This document shows positions 58,847-64,000 of a stretch of DNA of 64,000 nucleotides, one piece after another. Origin of the DNA: Herminiimonas arsenitoxidans (GTDB taxonomy: Bacteria > Pseudomonadota > Gammaproteobacteria > Burkholderiales > Burkholderiaceae_D). The position numbers were made by a program, and so were the translations under genes. The notes beneath the pieces were generated by a model. The model did no database searches. It was not told the origin of the DNA and was given only the letters and a program-made list of their open reading frames with translations. The first letter of the stretch is position 1, and each line of letters opens with the position of its first letter. The stretch covers positions 2,790,001-2,854,000 of the forward strand of contig NZ_LT671418.1 in the NCBI RefSeq assembly GCF_900130075.1. Direction: 5' to 3'.

Positions 58847-59758
58847 TCACTGCATCGAAGTTAATCGCGACGACATGTATTGCAACATTTTATTTGCGGC
58901 GCTTGATAGTTTGCGGCCGCTACGTGTAATCAAATGCGCTTCGGCATTTTCCATGACTGGGTGCTTGACCGGGATAGTGAATAACTCACCGGAGGCAAGT
59001 TCGCTGCTAACGACGAAGGATGGTAAAAAAGTTACGCCCATTTGCAGGCGAACAAATTGCCGCAAAATGTAGAAGGAATTGGTAGTCAGATTCGGCGTTA
59101 GGCGGATTTTCTCCGTTTGTTCGACCAGTTGCAGGATCTGGCGCAGGCCGAAGGTCGTATGATTGAGCGCCATTGGATACGGCAGGAAGTCCTTGATTTC
59201 AAACGGGCCTGGCTTGTGCAATAAGGGGAAGTCCGGGCCGACAACGGCATAGATAGGTTGCCTGCTGTACTTGCGTGAGACGATCTTATTGTCGGGAGGC
59301 GGATTCATAACCAGCCCCATATCGGCCTCATCTTCACTGACTCTGCGCATGATCTCGCTGGTGCCGCCGACATCGAGCACGACCGAAATATCCTTGTAGT
59401 CCGCGCCAAATTTCGCCAATGGCCCGGCCATCATATCGGACACAAATCCTTCTCCCAGAACAATACGGATAGTACCCTTCCGTAGGCCGCGGAGCTCTTG
59501 CAGTTCAGCCAGGACATCTGCTTTGTGAGAGTGCTGTTCACGATAGTATTGCGACAAGAGCTTGCCCGCTTCAGTCGGCTTGATGCCTCTTGTGTGACGT
59601 TCAATGAGGGTGATCCCGAGTTCTTCTTCGAGGAGCGCGACTTGCCGGCTGACTGCCGAGGGCGCTATGTTGAGTGCATCTGCGGCCGCACGCATGGTGC
59701 CACGCTGGATCGATTCGAACAGATAAACAAGACGTGCTTCATTGAGTGTTTCGTACAT
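58847..59758 (-). CDS. LysR-family transcriptional regulator
   Basis: The product is about 303 residues. The N-terminal winged helix-turn-helix (LVYLFESIQRGTMRAAADALNIAPSAVSRQVALLEEELG) is followed by a LysR substrate-binding domain (KGTIRIVLGEGFVSDMMAG onward). ATG 59758 is chosen because GGAAG stands seven bases upstream and the likely promoter at 59783-59811 would leave almost no leader for ATG 59773. It is divergent from DUF3100-M20-sdaA and most likely controls that operon. The inducer is unknown. Confidence 0.9.
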   Translation of the reverse strand: MYETLNEARLVYLFESIQRGTMRAAADALNIAPSAVSRQVALLEEELGITLIERHTRGIKPTEAGKLLSQYYREQHSHKADVLAELQELRGLRKGTIRIVLGEGFVSDMMAGPLAKFGADYKDISVVLDVGGTSEIMRRVSEDEADMGLVMNPPPDNKIVSRKYSRQPIYAVVGPDFPLLHKPGPFEIKDFLPYPMALNHTTFGLRQILQLVEQTEKIRLTPNLTTNSFYILRQFVRLQMGVTFLPSFVVSSELASGELFTIPVKHPVMENAEAHLITRSGRKLSSAANKMLQYMSSRLTSMQ

Positions 59759-59774
59759 ATCGTCGACTTCCATG

Positions 59775-59789
59775 TTCTAATAATTAGAA
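59775..59789. promoter_or_regulatory. LysR-type operator (T-N11-A palindrome)
   Basis: TTCTAATAATTAGAA is a perfect palindrome with seven-base arms around a central A. It contains the T-N11-A pattern (59776 to 59788). It overlaps the -10 of the candidate lysR promoter and lies near the -35 position for the TATGAT element (59797-59802) facing the DUF3100 operon. This fits autorepression with divergent activation. Confidence 0.6.
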
Positions 59790-59811
59790 TGAATTTTATG
59801 ATCCATTGCAA
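59783..59811 (-). promoter_or_regulatory. Candidate lysR promoter
   Basis: Read on the minus strand, TTGCAA (plus 59806-59811) and TCTAAT (plus 59783-59788) are spaced by 17 bases. The -10 falls inside the palindromic operator. Confidence 0.45.
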
Positions 59812-59898
59812 TTAATTATAGATCAGAATCTCGGCAGAATCAGCGCCTGCTCAGAGCGGCTGATGCAATCTTTTTTAGCAAAATTAAGAGGCGAGACG

Positions 59899-61233
59899 AT
59901 GGGAAAAACAATTGAAGTAGGTGGAATGCCAAGTGGCAACAGTCTTCCTCGCTTTGTGAAATTGTATGTTTGCGCGGCCATTATTTTGGTCATTGCCGAG
60001 TTGATCGGTTCCTTTACGTTCAATATTGGTCCCGGCAAGGTGGTCTTGTTGCCTATGATTTGGGCCCTGCTGATAGGCGCCATATTGGGGTTGTCCAAAA
60101 ACGTACTTCCTGCGCCCGTGCGTATCGACACCGTGATGCAATTTGATGCGGCCAAAATTCTGCAGCCGGCACTGTTGCTGTTTGTCGCCAAGCTCGGTTT
60201 GTTGGTTGGCTCATCCTTGCCGCAGATCGTGGAATCGGGCTGGGCTTTGGTGTTTCAGGAGTTCGGACATTTTGTCGGCACGATACTGATTGGTTTGCCG
60301 CTGGCTTTGCTGCTGGGTATCAAGCGTGAGGCTATCGGTGCGACGTTTTCCGTCGGACGCGAACCTAGCCTGGCCATCATTGGTGAGAAGTACGGTATGG
60401 ATTCTCCCGAAGGGCGTGGGGTATTGGCAGAATATCTGACCGGTACAGTGTTTGGTGCGCTGTTCATCGCAGTGTTGGCAGGTTTCATCGCCAGTTTGAA
60501 TATCTTTCATCCGGTTGCCCTGGCTATGGGTTCCGGCGTAGGTTCCGGCAGCATGATGGCGGCCGCGTCTGGCGCGATCGCCGCGCAACAAACACCGGAG
60601 ATGGCCAAGCAAGTCATGACCTTTGCTGCGGCGAGCAATCTGATCACCACAACCATCGGTACCTACTTCACACTGTTCATCTCGCTGCCACTGGCAGTGT
60701 GGGGATATCGCGTGCTGGAGCCGATACTTGGTCGCACCACCACAGCATCCGTTACGCAAAAAGAAACTGCCGTTGAGCATGTCGTCGATCACGGCGGTGC
60801 ACTTGGTCCTGTCGGTGTCTGTTTCGCTTGGGCGTTGTCTGGCGGCTTGACCTTGATAGGCGACTGGATCGCCCATGGCAGTAATCCGATTGCAGCGTTG
60901 CCGGGAATGTTGATTGTTTTATTTGCAGTGATGGTCGGCGTGTTAGCGAATAAATCTTTCGGTAAGAAAATCCCCGCCGTGTGCTGGGTGTCGCTGATCG
61001 CCATGCTTCTGACCGCTCCGATCTGTCCGTGGGCGCCGCAGATTGCGGAGATGACCGGCAAGATTAGTTTCCTCGCATTCATCACACCGATGCTGACTTT
61101 TGCGGGCCTGTCCATCGCCAAGGATATTCCAGCGTTTCGTCGTCTCGGTTGGCGCATCGTCGTGGTGTCCTTCGCGGCGAATGCAGGAACTTTCCTCGGC
61201 GCTACGGTGATCGCGCAGTTCTTCCACCATTGA
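59899..61233 (+). CDS. DUF3100-family membrane protein, probable transporter
   Basis: The product is about 444 residues with roughly ten to twelve membrane segments. It matches what I recall of the DUF3100 family (PGKVVLLPMIWALLIGAILG; LTGTVFGALFIAVLAGFIASL; MGSGVGSGSMMAAASGAIAA; TPMLTFAGLSIAKDIPAF). No function is established. ATG 59899 has AGAGGCGAG upstream; the longer frame from 59806 overlaps the promoter region. It is the first gene of an operon with an M20 amidohydrolase and L-serine dehydratase, so uptake of an N-acyl amino acid is a reasonable inference. Confidence 0.8.
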   Translation: MGKTIEVGGMPSGNSLPRFVKLYVCAAIILVIAELIGSFTFNIGPGKVVLLPMIWALLIGAILGLSKNVLPAPVRIDTVMQFDAAKILQPALLLFVAKLGLLVGSSLPQIVESGWALVFQEFGHFVGTILIGLPLALLLGIKREAIGATFSVGREPSLAIIGEKYGMDSPEGRGVLAEYLTGTVFGALFIAVLAGFIASLNIFHPVALAMGSGVGSGSMMAAASGAIAAQQTPEMAKQVMTFAAASNLITTTIGTYFTLFISLPLAVWGYRVLEPILGRTTTASVTQKETAVEHVVDHGGALGPVGVCFAWALSGGLTLIGDWIAHGSNPIAALPGMLIVLFAVMVGVLANKSFGKKIPAVCWVSLIAMLLTAPICPWAPQIAEMTGKISFLAFITPMLTFAGLSIAKDIPAFRRLGWRIVVVSFAANAGTFLGATVIAQFFHH

Positions 61234-61268
61234 ACACATCTATTAATAGATTGAAGAAAAGGTAAAAA

Positions 61269-62465
61269 ATGTCTCTGGATAAGAATCTCATCGCAGACAT
61301 GATCAAGTGGCGACACACTTTTCATGCCTCTCCGGAATTGGCTTTCGAAGAAGTTTCAACTGCTCAGCTGGTTGCCTCGGTGTTACGTGAAAATGGTATT
61401 GCTGTTGAAGAAGGTGTGGGTCGTACCGGTGTAGTCGGAACGCTGAAACGTGGTGACGGACCAAAGATTGGACTGCGCGCCGATATGGATGCGCTTCCGT
61501 TATCTGAAAAAAACGACTTTGCCCACAAATCGCAGCACGAAGGGAAGATGCACGCCTGTGGTCATGACGGTCATACGGCAATGTTGCTCGGTGCTGCAGT
61601 CGCACTCAGCAAGAATACCGAATGGACAGGTACGATTAACTTCATCTTTCAACCGGCCGAAGAAGCCGCTGGTGGCGGCCGTGTCATGATCGAAGATGGT
61701 TTGTTTGAACGTTTCCCATGCGACATGGTGTTTGGCATGCATAACTGGCCTGGCGTGCCTATGGGGCGTTTTGCCATCAATCACGGACCGATGATGGCAT
61801 CTTTCGATACGTTTGAAATCACCATCCAGGGTGTCGGCAGCCATGCAGCGATGCCGGAGCGCAGTATCGACTCGCTGGTTTGTGCCAGCCAGTTGGTGCT
61901 GGCTTTGCAAACCATCGTTAGCCGTCGCTTGCCGCCGCAGGAGACTGCGGTTGTCAGCGTTACTCAAATTCACGGTGGTGAAGCCTGGAATGTATTGCCC
62001 GACACGGCAGTCATCCGCGGCACTGTACGTTGCTTTTCCGCGAGTACCCAGCGTCGTATTCATGATCTGTTGACAGAGATTAGCAGCGGCATTGCGCAAT
62101 CCAACGGTGCAAGCGCAACGGTGTCTTACCGTTATGCCTATCCGGCGACGATTAACTCTCATAACGAAACCGATATCGCTATTCGCGCTGCGAGCGCGGT
62201 GGTTGGAAAAGATAAAGTCGAGTGGGATTGTGTGCCGTCGATGGCGTCGGAAGACTTTTCCTTTATGCTCAACAGCAAGCCAGGTGCCTATATATGGATG
62301 GGTGTCGATCGCGACGAAACGATCCCTTTGCACAATCCGCATTATGATTTCAATGACGATACTATCGAGCTCGGGGCGTCGTTCTGGATCGAACTGGTAC
62401 GCGATGTGATGGGCACGAGTGCCACGACCGCTGATGCAAGCGTAACAGCTGCAGTTGCCGCGTAA
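61269..62465 (+). CDS. M20 family amidohydrolase (hippurate hydrolase/aminoacylase-like)
   Basis: The product is 398 residues, an M20D-type metalloenzyme that cleaves N-acyl amino acids or similar amides. Metal and catalytic residues include Asp in RADMDALPL, Cys97 and His99 in HACGHDGH, the Glu pair in FQPAEEAAGGG, and His in MHNWPG. A dimerisation domain interrupts the catalytic domain (SHAAMPERSIDSLV). A GAAAAGGT ribosome binding site precedes the ATG. The natural substrate is unknown; the sdaA neighbour suggests the released amino acid could be serine. Confidence 0.9.
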   Translation: MSLDKNLIADMIKWRHTFHASPELAFEEVSTAQLVASVLRENGIAVEEGVGRTGVVGTLKRGDGPKIGLRADMDALPLSEKNDFAHKSQHEGKMHACGHDGHTAMLLGAAVALSKNTEWTGTINFIFQPAEEAAGGGRVMIEDGLFERFPCDMVFGMHNWPGVPMGRFAINHGPMMASFDTFEITIQGVGSHAAMPERSIDSLVCASQLVLALQTIVSRRLPPQETAVVSVTQIHGGEAWNVLPDTAVIRGTVRCFSASTQRRIHDLLTEISSGIAQSNGASATVSYRYAYPATINSHNETDIAIRAASAVVGKDKVEWDCVPSMASEDFSFMLNSKPGAYIWMGVDRDETIPLHNPHYDFNDDTIELGASFWIELVRDVMGTSATTADASVTAAVAA

Positions 62466-62490
62466 TTACCTCACCTGAGAAGGAAACAGC

Positions 62491-63870
62491 ATGGCAATCA
62501 GTGTATTCGAACTGTTTAAGATAGGCATAGGTCCCTCCAGCTCTCATACGGTAGGGCCGATGCGGGCTGCTGCCACCTTCGCCAACGGTTTGAAAGAAAA
62601 CGGCCTACTGGATTCCACATACAGTATTAAGGCAGAGTTGTTTGGCTCACTGGGTGCGACCGGAAAAGGTCATGGTAGTGACAAGGCGGTGCTGCTCGGG
62701 CTGCTGGGCGAAGCTCCCGATCTGGTCGATATCGACACGATTGAGGCCAAGCTTGCCCAGATCCGCAGCAGCGCCAGTATCAAGCTGCTGGGGGAGCGAG
62801 AAGTCGCTTTCATTGAAAAGGAACACTTGCTGTTTTACCGGCGGCGTATATTGCCGTATCACACCAACGGCATGTGTTTCACTGCCTACGATGCGAATCA
62901 GGCTGAGCTTGTCAGCAAAGTGTATTACTCGATCGGTGGCGGCTTTGTAGTCAATGAAAATGCTGCCGCAGAAGACCGTCTCGTACCAGACAGCACGAAT
63001 CAGCCCTATCAATTTAATAGCGGCGCAGACCTGTTGAGGCTGTGCGCAGCCAACAACATCTCGATCAGCCAATTGATGATGGAGAACGAAAAAGTTTGGC
63101 GTTCCGAAGAAGAGATTCGCAGCGGCCTGCTAAAAATCTGGCATGTGATGCAGGACTGTGTCACGCGCGGTTGCGAGCAGGAAGGTACCTTGCCTGGGCC
63201 TATGCAAGTTCGACGTCGTGCAGCTGCTTTGCATCAGAGGTTGCTGACGCAGTCGGAAGGTGGTGTGAGTGATCCACTGACTACTCTCGATTGGGTCAAT
63301 CTATACGCACTGGCGGTAAATGAAGAAAACGCCACGGGCGGCCGTGTCGTCACCGCGCCGACCAATGGCGCGGCCGGCATTATTCCAGCGGTGCTGCACT
63401 ACTACCATCGTTTTGTGCCGGGTGCGAACGACGATGGCATCGTACGTTTTTTGCTGACTGCAGCAGCGATCGGCATACTGTACAAAGAGAACGCTTCGAT
63501 CTCCGGGGCGGAAGTCGGGTGCCAGGGAGAAGTTGGAGTGGCATGCTCTATGGCTGCAGGAGGCTTGGCTGAAGTAATGGGCGGCACGCCGGAGCATGTT
63601 GAAAACGCAGCTGAAATCGGCATGGAACATAACCTCGGTCTGACCTGCGATCCGATTGGAGGATTGGTACAGGTGCCCTGTATCGAGCGTAACGCAATGG
63701 GGTCGGTCAAAGCCATCAATGCAGTGCGCATGTCCTTGCACGGTGACGGACGGCATTTTGTGTCGCTTGATAATGTGATTAAAACCATGCGCGAGACCGG
63801 CGCAGACATGAAAACGAAGTACAAGGAAACATCACGCGGCGGCCTTGCAGTCAATGTGATCGAATGCTGA
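62491..63870 (+). CDS. sdaA: L-serine dehydratase (L-serine ammonia-lyase), iron-sulfur type
   Basis: The enzyme converts L-serine to pyruvate and ammonia using a 4Fe-4S cluster. The product is 459 residues, close to E. coli SdaA. The N-terminal beta domain begins [24 protein letters not shown]. The catalytic alpha domain carries the cluster cysteines in [12 protein letters not shown] and [30 protein letters not shown] is another signature. It is the last gene of the DUF3100 operon. A GAGAAGGAAAC ribosome binding site precedes the ATG. Confidence 0.96.
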   Translation: MAISVFELFKIGIGPSSSHTVGPMRAAATFANGLKENGLLDSTYSIKAELFGSLGATGKGHGSDKAVLLGLLGEAPDLVDIDTIEAKLAQIRSSASIKLLGEREVAFIEKEHLLFYRRRILPYHTNGMCFTAYDANQAELVSKVYYSIGGGFVVNENAAAEDRLVPDSTNQPYQFNSGADLLRLCAANNISISQLMMENEKVWRSEEEIRSGLLKIWHVMQDCVTRGCEQEGTLPGPMQVRRRAAALHQRLLTQSEGGVSDPLTTLDWVNLYALAVNEENATGGRVVTAPTNGAAGIIPAVLHYYHRFVPGANDDGIVRFLLTAAAIGILYKENASISGAEVGCQGEVGVACSMAAGGLAEVMGGTPEHVENAAEIGMEHNLGLTCDPIGGLVQVPCIERNAMGSVKAINAVRMSLHGDGRHFVSLDNVIKTMRETGADMKTKYKETSRGGLAVNVIEC

Positions 63871-63942
63871 AGGAGTTTTTCGAAAAGCCGCTCATGTGAA
63901 ACTACCGTTTTAATATCTGCCTGCACTGTATGTATCAATAAG

Positions 63943-63980
63943 AATGCGAAGCTCTCTCTGAGGCTTCGCATTTTTTGTTT
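63943..63980 (+). terminator. Terminator after sdaA
   Basis: AATGCGAAGC (63943-63952) pairs with GCTTCGCATT, then TTTTTGTTT. It closes the DUF3100-M20-sdaA operon. Nothing else is seen between 63871 and the end of the window. Confidence 0.9.
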
Positions 63981-64000
63981 GGGCTATCAAAAATTATCTT

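Noticed and set aside
61500..62342. 280-codon open frame on the minus strand
   Set aside because: Antisense shadow of the M20 amidohydrolase; no start context and no recognisable domain.

Overview
The window looks like chromosomal DNA of a betaproteobacterium in the order Burkholderiales, most likely family Oxalobacteraceae (Herminiimonas/Janthinobacterium-like). This rests on gene order (secY-infA-rpmJ-rpsM-rpsK-rpsD-rpoA-rplQ; pilMNOPQ-aroK-aroB; kdsD-kdsC-lptCAB-rpoN-hpf; uvrA/MFS/ssb), on moderate GC, and on protein character. The genus is an inference. I found no tRNA, rRNA, CRISPR array, insertion sequence or phage gene. About sixty protein genes fill the window, nearly all with recognisable families.

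Layout. 1-4.6 kb: end of the spc/alpha ribosomal operons with RNA polymerase alpha. 4.6-6.4 kb: a two-gene NodI/NodJ-type ABC exporter. 6.4-9.3 kb: cutA, dsbD and a 1-Cys peroxiredoxin. 9.3-11.3 kb: hemB and engB on the minus strand, with a likely unannotated small RNA between them on the plus strand. 11.4-17.5 kb: cytochrome c4, the System II cytochrome c maturation pair ResB/CcsA, and the periplasmic methionine sulfoxide reductase MsrPQ. 17.5-21.8 kb: lysA, lptM, cyaY and mrcA (PBP1A). 22.2-30.1 kb: pilMNOPQ, an in-frame fused aroK-aroB, and dgt. 30.2-31.3 kb: an enoyl-CoA hydratase/3-hydroxyisobutyryl-CoA hydrolase. 31.4-39.6 kb: a more AT-rich minor-pilin cluster (pilE-like, fimT, pilV, pilW, pilX, pilY1) followed by a TonB-C-like membrane-anchored protein. 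39.7-45.2 kb (minus): hpf, rpoN, lptB, lptA, lptC, kdsC, kdsD. 45.3-47.2 kb: a CPA2 antiporter. 47.4-51.8 kb: a HAD-UbiA fusion, an SMR-like flippase subunit, a GT39-type glycosyltransferase and a lipoprotein esterase. 51.9-58.7 kb: an AEC transporter, a MarR-GNAT fusion, uvrA, a YajR-like MFS transporter and ssb. 58.8-63.9 kb: a LysR regulator divergent from a DUF3100 membrane protein, M20 amidohydrolase and L-serine dehydratase.

How the genes work together. The envelope is the main theme. Type IV pilus assembly appears in two blocks: the alignment complex and secretin (pilMNOPQ), and the minor pilins with the PilY1 tip adhesin. LPS core synthesis and export (KdsC/D, LptABC) sits beside sigma-54. 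Periplasmic redox and cytochrome functions are grouped (DsbD, c4, ResB/CcsA, MsrPQ). The 47-52 kb locus looks like a polyprenyl-phosphate-sugar pathway: lipid-linked pentose synthesis, flipping, then GT-C transfer.

Most promising for novelty: (1) the plus-strand small RNA candidate beside engB, in the same relative position as Spot 42 in E. coli; (2) the LysR/DUF3100/M20/SdaA operon, which may take up and degrade an N-acylated amino acid such as an acyl-serine; (3) the HAD-UbiA/SMR/GT39 glycan locus; (4) the AroK-AroB fusion; (5) a Trp/Cys-rich, thrombospondin-repeat-like insert in PilY1.
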